Assembly (NCBI GenBank): GCA_021769725.1
Contig: JAETSI010000015.1
Location: 1 to 59,678, forward strand
DNA from: Oscillospiraceae bacterium
GTDB taxonomy: Bacteria > Bacillota > Clostridia > Oscillospirales > Ruminococcaceae
Length of the DNA: 59,678 nt
Reading direction: 5' to 3'
The position numbers and the translations under genes were made by a program. Below the pieces are notes generated by a model. The model made no database searches. It saw only the letters and a program-made list of their open reading frames with translations, and had not been told where the DNA came from. Each line of letters starts with the position of its first letter. Position 1 is the first letter of the stretch. Of this stretch, positions 47,465 through 56,940 are shown in pieces.

Positions 47465-48574
47465 ATGCCTGGAATAATAAAATTCTGCAAATCACAGCCT
47501 GTTCTTGCAGCAGCCTTTGTTGCTGCTCTGATAACGGTCTGCATCATTCCTCCTGATGCAGAATATCTCACATATTGCAACAGAGCCGTACTTATACAGC
47601 TTTTCTGCCTTATGACGGCTGTTGCCGGATTTCGCAGCACCGGAATTTTTGAAAAAATAACTGATGCTTTGCTGCGGCGTGCAGGAAATCTCTGCAGGCT
47701 TGGTATGATATTCACATCTGTCTGCTTTTTTACCTCTATGCTGGTGACAAACGATGTTGCACTTCTGACTTTTGTTCCGCTTACACTGATCGTCTACAGC
47801 AGAATATCCAACGAAAAAAGCTGCATATATACCATTGTTCTTGAAACGGCTGCCGCAAATCTCGGAAGTATGGTAACACCGTTCGGAAATCCGCAGAATC
47901 TTTATATTTATGAGAAGTACAACATGACTATATGTGACTTTTTCCGGATAATGCTCCCTGCAGGCATATTGTGTTTCGTTCTTCTTATGCTGCTATGCTT
48001 TTTTCTTCCCGGAACAAAATGCACTGCCCAAGGCTTTGATTCCAAACCTGTTTCAAAGGGATATTTTTCTGCATATTCAGTTCTTTTCGCCGTATGTCTG
48101 CTTACAGTTTTTCACATAGTACCTGATATTGTCTGTCTGATCGTTACTATTGCTGCGGTATTTTTGCTTAACCGCCGGCTGCTTTTGAAAGTAGACTATA
48201 CGTTGCTTGCTACTTTTGTCTGCTTCTTTGTTTTTGTTGGAAATATCGGCAGAATAGAAAGCATAAACAGATTTTTCTCCGATACTCTCAAAGGACGGGA
48301 ACTTGCAGTATCAGTTTTTCTTTCTCAGGGTATAAGCAACGTTCCGGCAGCAGTCATGCTGTCAGGATTTACCAATAACGGCAGCGATCTTCTTCTCGGT
48401 GTCAATCTTGGCGGACTTGGAACGATAATCGCTTCACTTGCAAGTCTGATTTCATTTCAATTCTACAGAAAATCAGAAAATGCGCATTCCGGACAATATC
48501 TTCTCGTCTTTTCTGCTGTCAATTTCGGTATGCTTGCCCTGCTGCTTTCGCTTGCGCTTATCGGTCTGATATAA
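47465..48574 (+). CDS. SLC13/CitMHS-type anion permease
   Basis: 369 residues with about ten hydrophobic segments. TSMLVTNDVALLTFVPLTLI and GSMVTPFGNPQNLYIY are the paired re-entrant loop motifs of the ion-transporter (SLC13/ArsB) superfamily; a second SNVPAAVML-type loop appears near 290. At 369 residues it is shorter than typical SLC13 carriers (about 430-480). The substrate (dicarboxylate, sulfate or arsenite-like) is not clear. Confidence 0.8.
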   Translation: MPGIIKFCKSQPVLAAAFVAALITVCIIPPDAEYLTYCNRAVLIQLFCLMTAVAGFRSTGIFEKITDALLRRAGNLCRLGMIFTSVCFFTSMLVTNDVALLTFVPLTLIVYSRISNEKSCIYTIVLETAAANLGSMVTPFGNPQNLYIYEKYNMTICDFFRIMLPAGILCFVLLMLLCFFLPGTKCTAQGFDSKPVSKGYFSAYSVLFAVCLLTVFHIVPDIVCLIVTIAAVFLLNRRLLLKVDYTLLATFVCFFVFVGNIGRIESINRFFSDTLKGRELAVSVFLSQGISNVPAAVMLSGFTNNGSDLLLGVNLGGLGTIIASLASLISFQFYRKSENAHSGQYLLVFSAVNFGMLALLLSLALIGLI

Positions 48575-48594
48575 TTTTACTCTGAGGTGATCTG

Positions 48595-51153
48595 ATGAAA
48601 AAAATCACAATAGGAATAACCGCTCACGTTGACTCCGGAAAGACCACTCTTGCCGAAGCCATGCTCTATAAAAGCGGAACAATACGCAAAGCCGGACGTG
48701 TTGATAATGGAAATTCTGCTCTTGACACCAATAATATTGAGCGCAGCAGAGGTATAACTATTTTTTCTCACCAGGCTGAATTTACTGTCGGCGATACTCA
48801 ATTTTTCCTTCTGGATACACCGGGGCACGTAGATTTTTCAGCAGAAACAGAGCGAACTATGCCTGTTCTGGATTATGCGATACTTGTCATAAGCGGTACG
48901 AATTGTGTTCAGAGCCATACAGCTACTTTATGGAAGATGCTGCGAAAATATGACATTCCCGTTTTTATCTTTGTTAATAAAATGGATATTACAGGTGTGG
49001 AAAAACAAAATGTTCTTGATGATCTTAAACGGCGAATTTCGGACAAATGTACTGATTTCTCAGGTGATGACGGTATGATATGTGAGAATTCTGCCATTTG
49101 CTCAGAGAAACTTATGGATAAATACTTTTCTGACGGTATTCTTGCCGACAATGATATTGCTCAGGCAATTAACGAACGAAAAATATTCCCATGTTTTTTT
49201 GGATCGGCCTTAAAAATGAACGGCATAGAAGAATTTCTTGAAAAACTCAAGCGTTTCACCTCAGAACCTGTACGTAAAAAAGAATTCGGAGCCAAGATCT
49301 ATAAGATATCCTATGACTCGAAAGGCAGCCGGCTTACTCACCTGAAGATAACTGGCGGTCAGCTGAAAATGCGTGGTGAGATATCATTCAGGAACGAAAA
49401 TAATGAGGATATAACTGAAAAAATCAGTTCGATTCGCTTTTATTCGGGTGAAAAGTTCCGAACGGCAGATTATGCCAGCTCTGGCGACGTCTGTGCTGTC
49501 TCTGGTCTGAATTCTTCATACGCAGGTCAAGGACTTGGATGTGAAACGAGCACTTTTGGATTGGTTACAGAACCTGTTATGACCTATTTTATATCAATTC
49601 CTGAAAATAAAAATATCAATGACGTCCTTGACGATTTGCACCGTCTGGAGGACGAAGATCCACAGCTTCACATTTTATGGAACGATCACCTCCGTGAAAT
49701 TCAGATCCAGCTCATGGGAACAGTACAGCTGGAAGTTCTTACACAGCTGATACAGCAGCGATTCGGATATAATGTGCAATTCTTGAACGGCGTTGTTGCT
49801 TATAAGGAAACAATCGGAAATACTGTCGAAGGAGTAGGACATTACGAGCCACTTCGTCACTATGCAGAAGTACATCTTCTTATGGAGCCTTTAGAGCGTG
49901 GTTCGGGACTTAAATTTGATTCAAACTGCTCTCAAGATATTCTCGATACAAACTGGCAAAGACTTATTTTAACACATTTGCAGGAAAAAACACATATTGG
50001 TACTCTTGTCGGAGCACCTGTAACTGATATGAAAATAACACTTGTTTCAGGCAAAGCGCATACCAAACATACGGAGGGAGGAGACTTCCGTCAAGCTACT
50101 TACCGAGCTGTACGTCAAGGCCTCAGACAAGCGGATAAAATCCTTCTTGAACCATGCTATGAATATGAACTGGAACTTCCTACAGAGTGTGTCGGACGTG
50201 CCATTGCAGATCTTCAGCATATGTGTGCTGATTTCAGCACTCCTGAAAATACCGGTGATATGTCAGTAATAAGCGGCGTTGCACCTGTTTCGGAAATGAG
50301 CAATTATCAGGCTGAACTCATAAGCTACACTCGTGGAAGAGGACGTCTGAGCTTGTGTGTATACGGATACAGAGAATGTCACAATGCCGAAGAAGTTATC
50401 AAGTCTATCGGATACAACTGTGACAGCGATATTAATAACACTGCCGATTCTGTCTTTTGTTCCCACGGCGCAGGATTTATCGTTAAATGGGATGAGGTTC
50501 ATAGTAAAATGCATCTTCCATCTTATCTTGAATCCGAAAATAAATCAGAACTGCATATTGAAAGAAAACGAAGATTTTCTGTCTCTGACGAAGAACTTAT
50601 GGAAATATTCCAGAGAACATACGGCAAGCTTAACACAGATCCTCGCCGGGCTTTCAAAAAAACGAAAGCCGTAACTCTTAACAACAAACCTGTGAAACTC
50701 CCTGATCTCAGTCAGCCGACATATCTGCTGGTAGACGGTTATAACATAATTTATGCATGGGATGAACTGAAGAAAATAGCTGCTGAAAATCTTGATGCCG
50801 CACGCAGCGAACTTATAAATATGATGTGCAACTATCAGGGATACGACGGCAGTGAACTTATTCTCGTTTTCGATGCATATAAAGTCAAAGGCAAACATCG
50901 TGATGTCGAAAAATATCTTAATATCAATATTGTCTATACTAAAGAATCCGAAACCGCAGATTCTTATATAGAGCGCACTACCCATGAACTTTCACGCAAT
51001 TATCGTGTAAGGGTTGCAACTTCCGACGGTCCGGAACAGCTTATTATATTTGGAAACGGTGCAATGAGAATCTCGGCAGATGAGTTTCACAAGCGATACA
51101 TCCATGCCAGAAATGAAATAAAAGAATTCATAGATAATATGAACATTAAATAA
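48595..51153 (+). CDS. TetM-like ribosomal protection GTPase fused to a Rae1/YacP NYN nuclease
   Basis: 852 residues. Residues 1-640 are an EF-G-like ribosomal protection protein: G1 AHVDSGKT (10-17), RGITI (52-56), G3 DTPGH (74-78), G4 NKMD (128-131), and the later domain IV/V segments. After a linker (about 640-700) comes a NYN/PIN nuclease domain of the YacP/Rae1 type: YLLVDGYNIIYAW (Asp near 714), ILVFDAYKVKG, ETADSYIER and VATSDGPEQ with acidic residues near 789 and 811. Rae1 cuts mRNA in the ribosomal A site, the very place a TetM-like factor enters. The fusion suggests ribosome rescue or stalled-mRNA cleavage; tetracycline resistance cannot be assumed. Confidence 0.85.
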   Translation: MKKITIGITAHVDSGKTTLAEAMLYKSGTIRKAGRVDNGNSALDTNNIERSRGITIFSHQAEFTVGDTQFFLLDTPGHVDFSAETERTMPVLDYAILVISGTNCVQSHTATLWKMLRKYDIPVFIFVNKMDITGVEKQNVLDDLKRRISDKCTDFSGDDGMICENSAICSEKLMDKYFSDGILADNDIAQAINERKIFPCFFGSALKMNGIEEFLEKLKRFTSEPVRKKEFGAKIYKISYDSKGSRLTHLKITGGQLKMRGEISFRNENNEDITEKISSIRFYSGEKFRTADYASSGDVCAVSGLNSSYAGQGLGCETSTFGLVTEPVMTYFISIPENKNINDVLDDLHRLEDEDPQLHILWNDHLREIQIQLMGTVQLEVLTQLIQQRFGYNVQFLNGVVAYKETIGNTVEGVGHYEPLRHYAEVHLLMEPLERGSGLKFDSNCSQDILDTNWQRLILTHLQEKTHIGTLVGAPVTDMKITLVSGKAHTKHTEGGDFRQATYRAVRQGLRQADKILLEPCYEYELELPTECVGRAIADLQHMCADFSTPENTGDMSVISGVAPVSEMSNYQAELISYTRGRGRLSLCVYGYRECHNAEEVIKSIGYNCDSDINNTADSVFCSHGAGFIVKWDEVHSKMHLPSYLESENKSELHIERKRRFSVSDEELMEIFQRTYGKLNTDPRRAFKKTKAVTLNNKPVKLPDLSQPTYLLVDGYNIIYAWDELKKIAAENLDAARSELINMMCNYQGYDGSELILVFDAYKVKGKHRDVEKYLNINIVYTKESETADSYIERTTHELSRNYRVRVATSDGPEQLIIFGNGAMRISADEFHKRYIHARNEIKEFIDNMNIK

Positions 51154-51258
51154 TATAATCCCGGAAGATAAATTGTCTTTCGGGATCACTATTGTTAATT
51201 TCAACAAATCATCGTCTTGTATTATAATATTTTTTTACATTGCTCTCAATAAAACAAC

Positions 51259-51287
51259 TTGACAAATCAATTATTATGTGATATAAT
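51259..51287 (+). promoter_or_regulatory. Consensus promoter of the tRNA-Leu region
   Basis: TTGACA, 17 bases, TATAAT: a full-consensus sigma-A promoter. The first tRNA-like sequence starts 34 bases downstream of the -10. Confidence 0.8.
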
Positions 51288-51321
51288 TATTGTGTTGGGA
51301 TTAAAAACAAATCAATCATGT

Positions 51322-51360
51322 GCGGATATGGCGGAATAGGCAGACGCGCTGGCTTCAGGT
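51322..51360 (+). pseudogene. 5' half of a second tRNA-Leu
   Basis: Bases 51322-51360 repeat the first 39 bases of the intact tRNA-Leu with few changes (GCGGATATGGCGGAATAGG start, same D-arm, same TTCAGGT anticodon loop). The 3' half is missing: no matching anticodon arm, T-arm or TATCCGC acceptor strand follows. Instead about 120 bases with two hairpins (GTGGA/TCCAC and CTCGG/CCGAG) lead to the intact gene. Probably a tRNA duplicated and then cut by an integration or deletion. Confidence 0.7.
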
Positions 51361-51481
51361 AGCGTAACGTCTGTGTAGAAATGATTCTGCTGTTCATTTC
51401 AGCATATTTGTGGAGCAACTTGTGAAAGTCCACCTCGGTCAAAGAATCTGAGCCGAGTAAAAATTTCAGATTCATAATAAT

Positions 51482-51568
51482 GCAGGTGTGGCGGAATAGG
51501 CAGACGCGCTAGCTTCAGGTGCTAGTCTTCGCAAGGAGGTATGGGTTCAAGTCCCTTCACCTGCACCA
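51482..51568 (+). tRNA. tRNA-Leu (anticodon CAG)
   Basis: An 87-base class II tRNA with encoded CCA. The acceptor arms are GCAGGTG/CACCTGC, with a D-arm, anticodon stem CTAGC/GCTAG, loop TTCAGGT with CAG at 51516-51518, long variable arm and T-loop GGTTCAAGTCC. It reads CUG codons. It probably shares the consensus promoter at 51259. Confidence 0.95.
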
Positions 51569-51570
51569 CA

Positions 51571-51602
51571 AAAGCTCTGGGATTTTCCGGAGCTTTAATT
51601 TT
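51571..51602 (+). terminator. Terminator after tRNA-Leu
   Basis: AAAGCTCTGG pairs with CCGGAGCTTT (one G-T pair), followed by AATTTTTAT. Confidence 0.8.
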
Positions 51603-51772
51603 TATACAAAGATAAAAACACTCTTAGGTTGATTCTATGCTATTGTTATAGATCAAGGAGATGTTTTCTAATAGATACGTGGTGTTGCACAAAATCGTCC
51701 AGAAAGCTGTGAACTGGTTTGAGAATTCTATCATTTGGTATGATATTGTTATTAACAAATATGACTATCACC

Positions 51773-51886
51773 TTACCTCAGCAAACTCTCAAGCCTGCAT
51801 TCAGGGCAGTTTACACATGCAAAAGCTAAATGTTCAAAAAGATTTTCGTGGAAAGAACGCCTGTTGAAACGATAGCAGAACTCATC
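51773..51886 (-). pseudogene. IS1595 transposase, C-terminal part cut off by IS110
   Basis: The minus strand reads DEFCYRFNRRSFHENLFEHL and ends CRLESLLR and stop (TAA at 51773-51775). This is the usual C-terminus of IS1595 transposases and completes the gene whose first 264 codons are at 53536-54330. The IS110 element lies between the two parts. Confidence 0.85.
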
Positions 51887-52020
51887 AGACCGGCTATAAA
51901 AAGTCAATAGAAAAATCTAAAAATCCATATAAAAATATTAAACACAAAATCGTAAAAAAATTTCGCATGCTTGCGCCGGCTTCTGTAGGGACAGAGCTTG
52001 AAAATAATGCTTTGAAAATG

Positions 52021-53199
52021 TCACTTCATAGCCGGCTCGTAAGCCTTGTTATCCCTGAGAACAGCATAGATAACACCCACCATTTTCTTGGTACAGTGTC
52101 CTATGATATTCATATACCTCTTGCCTTCGGCAGCCTTTTTATCATAATAGGCTTTGAACATCGGATCGTGCTGAACAGCTATTACACTTGCCTGCCACAA
52201 GGCTCGGCGAAGATATGGTGTCCCTCGTTTGGACATATGATTCTTGCAGCCTACAAAATCTCCTGATTGTTTAACAGAAGGATCTATACCGGCATATGCG
52301 GCAAGCTTGTCTGCGGATCTGAACCTGCTTATGTCGCCGATCTCTCCCATAATTACTGCTCCAAGTTTGTTGCCTATTCCGCTTATGGTTGTGATCTTAC
52401 AATCAAGTTCCGAAAACAGTTCGGATATTTTTTCGTCTATTTCATTTACCTGTGAGGTAATAAACTGTATCTGCTTGAGATAAAGAGTGATCAGAGACGA
52501 GTATGTTCCGTATGCGTCTTCAATGCCAAAGCTTTCTTTGGCAATTCTCTTGATCTCCTGAGCTTTCCCCAATCCAAAATATCCGTTGCTGGATTTGCTT
52601 AGGAGATTACCCATTGTTTCGGCGTTTGCTTTTTTCATCTTATCCGGAGTGGGATATTTAAGCAGCAAAGCCATAGCCGCATGACCGAAATTATCTGAGA
52701 ACAGCTGCTCAAACTCGGGAAAAATCTGATCTATCAGAGCAGTTGCCTTTCGCTTTAGATCCGAAACGCAGTCAACTAAAAAATATCTGTTGCGGCAAAG
52801 TTCTCTGAGAGCAAGCAGTTTTTCCTGCGGAACTTTTGTATCGGAATATTTTCCGAAACGGATGACCTCTGCAATGATAAATGAATCTCTGGAGTCGGAC
52901 TTGTTCTGTCTGATGTAAAGCCCTCTCAAAGCGTCCGACTGAATTGGATTGAAGACATGAACGCAGTAGCCATCTTTCATCAGACGCGTGTACAGTGCAA
53001 GCCAATAATGGCTTGTTGATTCCATACCAAATACGATTTGGTCTCTCATCTTGGTTACCGTCTTCACCTTATCAAACAGATAGCGATACCCTGTAAAGTT
53101 GTTTGTAAAGCGAAAGGCTTTGATCACAATGTTACCGCCGTTGTCTGTGACTACGGCTTCATGATTGCGCTTGGCAATGTCTATCCCTACAAAAAACAT
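52021..53199 (-). CDS. IS110-family transposase (DEDD recombinase)
   Basis: 392 residues. The N-terminal RuvC-like DEDD domain is visible: FFVGIDIAKRNHEAVV, VFGMESTSHYWLALYTRL and NKSDSRDSFIIAEVI. The C-terminal transposase_20 domain with the catalytic serine follows: TISGIGNKLGAVIMGEIGD, DKLAAYAGIDPSVKQSGDF, HMSKRGTPYLRRALWQAS. Length is complete, so the element may be active. Such enzymes use a structured RNA from the element to choose donor and target sites. Confidence 0.95.
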   Translation of the reverse strand: MFFVGIDIAKRNHEAVVTDNGGNIVIKAFRFTNNFTGYRYLFDKVKTVTKMRDQIVFGMESTSHYWLALYTRLMKDGYCVHVFNPIQSDALRGLYIRQNKSDSRDSFIIAEVIRFGKYSDTKVPQEKLLALRELCRNRYFLVDCVSDLKRKATALIDQIFPEFEQLFSDNFGHAAMALLLKYPTPDKMKKANAETMGNLLSKSSNGYFGLGKAQEIKRIAKESFGIEDAYGTYSSLITLYLKQIQFITSQVNEIDEKISELFSELDCKITTISGIGNKLGAVIMGEIGDISRFRSADKLAAYAGIDPSVKQSGDFVGCKNHMSKRGTPYLRRALWQASVIAVQHDPMFKAYYDKKAAEGKRYMNIIGHCTKKMVGVIYAVLRDNKAYEPAMK

Positions 53200-53537
53200 A
53201 AGCTCACCAACCTAAAAAATTTACAGACAGCCCTCATATTCTTATGGATCATAACCTGCTTCGACAAAAGCAGAACGGCATGAATCCGCCCGCATCCGGC
53301 TCATAAATGAAAGCCCATAAGAAAGAGGTTTCACTCTGCAGAAAGCGGAGTTTTCACCCGCAAAGTTAAAAGAAGAAAACCTCTGTCTGTATGAGTAAAA
53401 TATATCATACTCGATTGAGTATTGATACCGTAAAAAGTAAAGTTTTCCGAAAAGAGTTCTTACTATTGCTTTGTGCATATTGATATATGAAAGTTGAAGT
53501 GATGATGATATTGGCTATGGTTATAGTATAGCAAGTT
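53200..53537 (-). ncRNA. Candidate bridge RNA region of the IS110 element
   Basis: The long non-coding end lies upstream of the transposase, the position in which IS110-group elements encode the bridge RNA with target- and donor-binding loops. No protein frame is credible here. I did not fold it, so loop positions are not given; the call rests on family knowledge and position. Confidence 0.45.
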
Positions 53538-54330
53538 AAAGCTGAATATGTTTTCTTTCCATACCGTGATATGTACCCTCAACAAACGCTTTAGCATTTG
53601 AAATTATGGTATGCAGCCATTTCAGCATATTCTTATCAGGTGCAAAGGTCTCATAGCTGTGAAAGTACTTTTCTGCAAGCGGCTTGCGAAGTGAACGATA
53701 ATTGTCGGTTTCGATTTTTGAAAACTCAGCAATATTTTTCTTTGCAAATTTTCCTATCGTAGTATCTTTGAGATTAGGCAAAACCTTCATTTTTACGTAC
53801 TTGGGAGCACCATTGACGGCTTTAGAAACAGCGACTATTATTTTCATCTTGCTTGTGCCTCGTCCACGCTTTTTGCCGTGATCCGATGAACCGATGTAGG
53901 TATCATCAAGTTCAACAATGCCGTCTAAAATGTACTTGTTTTCACGGTTTGACATCGCATTTCTGAGCCTTTGAATAAGAAACCATGCGGTTTTGTACGG
54001 CAGACGCAACGTTTGTGAAATGTAAGTTGCCGAACAGCCACGCTTGTCATTTGCAAAAAGAAACATTGCCCAAAGCCAGTAAGTAAGTTTTAAATGAGTT
54101 CTGTCCATTATCGTTCCGCTTGTAACAGAAGTCTGATGACGGCAGTACTTGCATTGGCAGGTGTGCCTTTTCCAAATGGCATAATACTCTGTACAGCCGC
54201 ACTCGGGGCAAACAAAGCCCTGCGGAAAACGAAGATTGAATAGAAATTCACGGCATTTATCTTCCGTACTGAATTTTTTCTGAAAATCTATGATACTGAA
54301 CTTGCTTTTGTGATTTTTTCTTGCAGGCAT
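53536..54330 (-). pseudogene. IS1595 transposase, N-terminal part
   Basis: 264 codons: zinc-ribbon N-terminus (GFVCPECGCTEYYAIWKRHT, CQCKYCRHQTSVTSGTIM), then the DDE-type ISXO2 domain (GIVELDDTYIGSSDHGKKRG, IETDNYRSL). It stops after YHGMERKHIQL because the IS110 insertion introduces a TAA; the remaining 37 codons are found at 51773-51886. ISXO2 transposases of this type are about 300 residues. Confidence 0.9.
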
Positions 54331-54613
54331 AACGCTTTTCCTCTCTTTTCGTTGCTATGCCTTTATTATATCACACTATCTGTCCGTTTGTCTGGACTTT
54401 TAGGCTTGCTGAGGGAAAGTGATAGTCATATTAACAAATTTAAAGTTTTTGCAAAGAGCTATACTCATGATAATTAAAAACTCATTATTGTTATAGCAGT
54501 TTATATGTTCGAACTTGGAAGTTAATGGACTCAATTGATTAATCACATAAAGTGAAGTTTACGGATTATTTAATCATCAATGTTTATTTTTAATATTTTT
54601 GCGGGGAAATAAT

Positions 54614-56926
54614 ATGAATTTGAATTGTCTAAAAACTATAGGTTTGCTAGGATATATTATCGTTATAAATGACGAGATCCATTCAAGGCAGATAAAATTA
54701 CTTAATGATATTATAGCTCATTATGAGATTAAAGACGATGATGAAATAATAAAGGATATTTTAGACGATAAAGACGAAAAGATAGAATACAATGATTGTT
54801 TAATCGCTTTTCAGCAAGAAACAAAAGAAACAAAGGAACTTATTTATATAATATGCTTTCAGCTTGCCATTGTAGATAATGACAATATTCTTTCCAACAG
54901 CCCAGATAGTAAAGAAGAATCCATTTTGAGAGAACTTGAAACATATATGGGTAATTCCGATATATCATCACAAAGGAGACAAGGTATAAAGACAATAAAT
55001 AAAAATTTATATCATAATACTAATGATGATACAAATTCTTTTAATCTTGACTTTGCTTCTTTATTAAGAATTGCATCAGATGATTATAATGTATATAAAT
55101 CAGTATTCAATCAAATATTTAGTGAATGTAATAAATTATCTTCTCGCTTACAAACAAAATTAAGTGTCATTAAAATGCCACTGTTGAAATCAACTTTAGA
55201 AAGTTTTTTGGCTGAATATAAGCAAAAAGTATTATTTGCACTATCTGATTTAAAAGCAAGTTCTTCCAAAAAAGAACTTGCCTCACAGAATTTTTCCATT
55301 GCTCTTATGGGTAGAACAAAGGCAGGAAAATCTACCTTACACTACATAATGTGCAATGAGGGGCAAGAGTTTATAGGCAAGGGATCACAAAGAACAACAC
55401 GATTTAACCGAGTATTTAGTTGGAATAAGCTAAAGATAATAGATACCCCAGGAATCGGAGCAGGCGAAGAAGAAGGTAAAAAAGATGAAGCAATCGCACT
55501 AAGTGTTTTGTCACAAGCGGATATGATTTGCTTCGTAGTAATTGATGATACCATTCAAAACGATGTACTTGAGTTACTCAATCAGATAGCTGAATATCAT
55601 AAGCCTATGATTATTGTTCTGAATCATAAAGAAGATATAAGGAAAAAAAGCCATTTAAAAACTTTCCTTAATAATCCTGATGATTGGCGATTAACAAATG
55701 GTGAATCGAATTTAGCAGGATACATTAATAGATTGAACAGAAATGCAGTAGCACATAAGTATGACAAACTAATGAAGGTTGTTCCTGTTTTTCTTTTAGC
55801 AGCTCAAATTGGTAAAGAGAGCAAAGATGATTTGATATTTAGAGCCTCTAACTATCGGGCGTTTATTGATGCTATTCATTCACTTGTATGTGATAATAGT
55901 ATCATATATAAATCGCAGACTATGTTAGATGAGCCGTCAATCAGATTACATAAAGCATTTACTATTCTTGAAAATGAGAGAATCAAACTATGTACTTTAC
56001 GAGATAAGGTAAAAAAAATCAGAAAAGTCATTTTTGACAGTATAGCTTCGTCACGCAAAACTATTCTTTTTGAAAGCGAACGTTCAATTAAAACCGAATT
56101 TGATGATTTCTATACCGCTAAGAGTTATGAATACGTTGAGGAGAATTACGAAGAAAAAAGTATCTTTACTCTAAATAAGTCCTATAATCAATACCTTGAT
56201 GATTACAAAGTCAAAGAACATATAAGCGATATTTTGTCGGATTATATTTCGGCGTACCATAACAAGATTTCCGAAATAATCAGCGAAATAGATGAAGAAC
56301 TCAACTATGCCAAACTTAATACTGCCAATCTGTTTGGCTCGGACTCTGCTTCGATAAAAGAAAAACGGACAACATTATCCTTTAAAGGGATTTTTAAAGC
56401 AGCTTCGATGATTTTAGATGTATTATCAATTGCTTGGCCCGTTCTTGCGGTTATTTCAATTCCTGTATCATTATTTGGTAGTTTTTTTAAATCAAAGCAA
56501 CAAAAAATAAATGATGCAAAAGCACTGACTTTGGAAAACTTCAATAAGCTGTCTAATTATAGCAAGGAACAAGTCCTTAAAAAATCAAAAGAAACACTTG
56601 AGCAGTTACTAAAAGATGACGAAGATGAAATCAAGCGCTTTTTTGATGCCTTAGAGGAACAATTGGATGAGGTTATTTATTTTGTATCAAGTTGCTGTAA
56701 TAAATTTAATGATGGCATAAAGAACATTGATATGAATTTGGTAAAAAGAATAATACAATATCTCACAAATAATCAGAATTACTATGATATAGTAAAAACT
56801 GAACGTGATTTAATTAAGAATACATTCACAATATATATACGCAACTCAAATGTTAGGAATAAGATTGATGTTCTAAAGTATCAGAACATCTCAACTGAAA
56901 AGATAAGAATACGGTGTGTTAATTGA
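54614..56926 (+). CDS. Dynamin-like GTPase with TerB-like N-terminal domain
   Basis: 770 residues from the ATG at 54614 (GCGGGGA before it). Residues 1-112 form an acidic helical domain whose pattern (GLLGYIIVINDEIHSRQIKL, ICFQLAIVDND) resembles TerB; this assignment is tentative. The GTPase domain has G1 GRTKAGKST (233-241), QRTTR (259-263), DTPG (277-280) and VLNHKED. A long helical stalk follows, and near the C-terminus a hydrophobic hairpin (ILDVLSIAWPVLAVISIPVS) suits membrane insertion. It lies 14 bp upstream of a second GTPase gene. Bacterial dynamin-like proteins work in pairs on membranes; some protect against phage or antibiotics. Confidence 0.78.
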   Translation: MNLNCLKTIGLLGYIIVINDEIHSRQIKLLNDIIAHYEIKDDDEIIKDILDDKDEKIEYNDCLIAFQQETKETKELIYIICFQLAIVDNDNILSNSPDSKEESILRELETYMGNSDISSQRRQGIKTINKNLYHNTNDDTNSFNLDFASLLRIASDDYNVYKSVFNQIFSECNKLSSRLQTKLSVIKMPLLKSTLESFLAEYKQKVLFALSDLKASSSKKELASQNFSIALMGRTKAGKSTLHYIMCNEGQEFIGKGSQRTTRFNRVFSWNKLKIIDTPGIGAGEEEGKKDEAIALSVLSQADMICFVVIDDTIQNDVLELLNQIAEYHKPMIIVLNHKEDIRKKSHLKTFLNNPDDWRLTNGESNLAGYINRLNRNAVAHKYDKLMKVVPVFLLAAQIGKESKDDLIFRASNYRAFIDAIHSLVCDNSIIYKSQTMLDEPSIRLHKAFTILENERIKLCTLRDKVKKIRKVIFDSIASSRKTILFESERSIKTEFDDFYTAKSYEYVEENYEEKSIFTLNKSYNQYLDDYKVKEHISDILSDYISAYHNKISEIISEIDEELNYAKLNTANLFGSDSASIKEKRTTLSFKGIFKAASMILDVLSIAWPVLAVISIPVSLFGSFFKSKQQKINDAKALTLENFNKLSNYSKEQVLKKSKETLEQLLKDDEDEIKRFFDALEEQLDEVIYFVSSCCNKFNDGIKNIDMNLVKRIIQYLTNNQNYYDIVKTERDLIKNTFTIYIRNSNVRNKIDVLKYQNISTEKIRIRCVN

Positions 56927-56940
56927 ACAGGGAGGTAAAT

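Larger units (their letters stand above)
51888..53537 (-). mobile_element. IS110-family element inserted in the IS1595 transposase gene
   Basis: The limits are inferred from where IS1595 coding sequence stops on either side (after HIQL at 53539 and before DEFCYRF at 51886), accurate to a few bases. Size about 1.65 kb: one transposase, about 338 bases of non-coding DNA upstream of it and about 133 downstream. No long terminal repeats or clear target duplication, as expected for IS110. Confidence 0.8.
51760..54430 (-). mobile_element. IS1595-family element interrupted by an IS110-family element
   Basis: Terminal inverted repeats of 25 bp lie at 51760-51784 and 54406-54430 (TATGACTATCAC...CCTCAGCAA, two mismatches). 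They are flanked by an exact 8-bp direct repeat TTAACAAA at 51752-51759 and 54431-54438, the duplication length typical of IS1595. Without the nested IS110 it is about 1.02 kb, normal for the family. Confidence 0.88.

Noticed and set aside
48595..51153. Calling this gene a tetracycline resistance determinant
   Set aside because: TetM-like factors with an extra NYN domain form a separate group; resistance cannot be concluded from the sequence.
51361..51481. Group I intron in the first tRNA-Leu
   Set aside because: The insert is only about 120 bases, has no recognisable intron core, and the 3' tRNA half behind it matches a different acceptor stem with a complete 5' half of its own.
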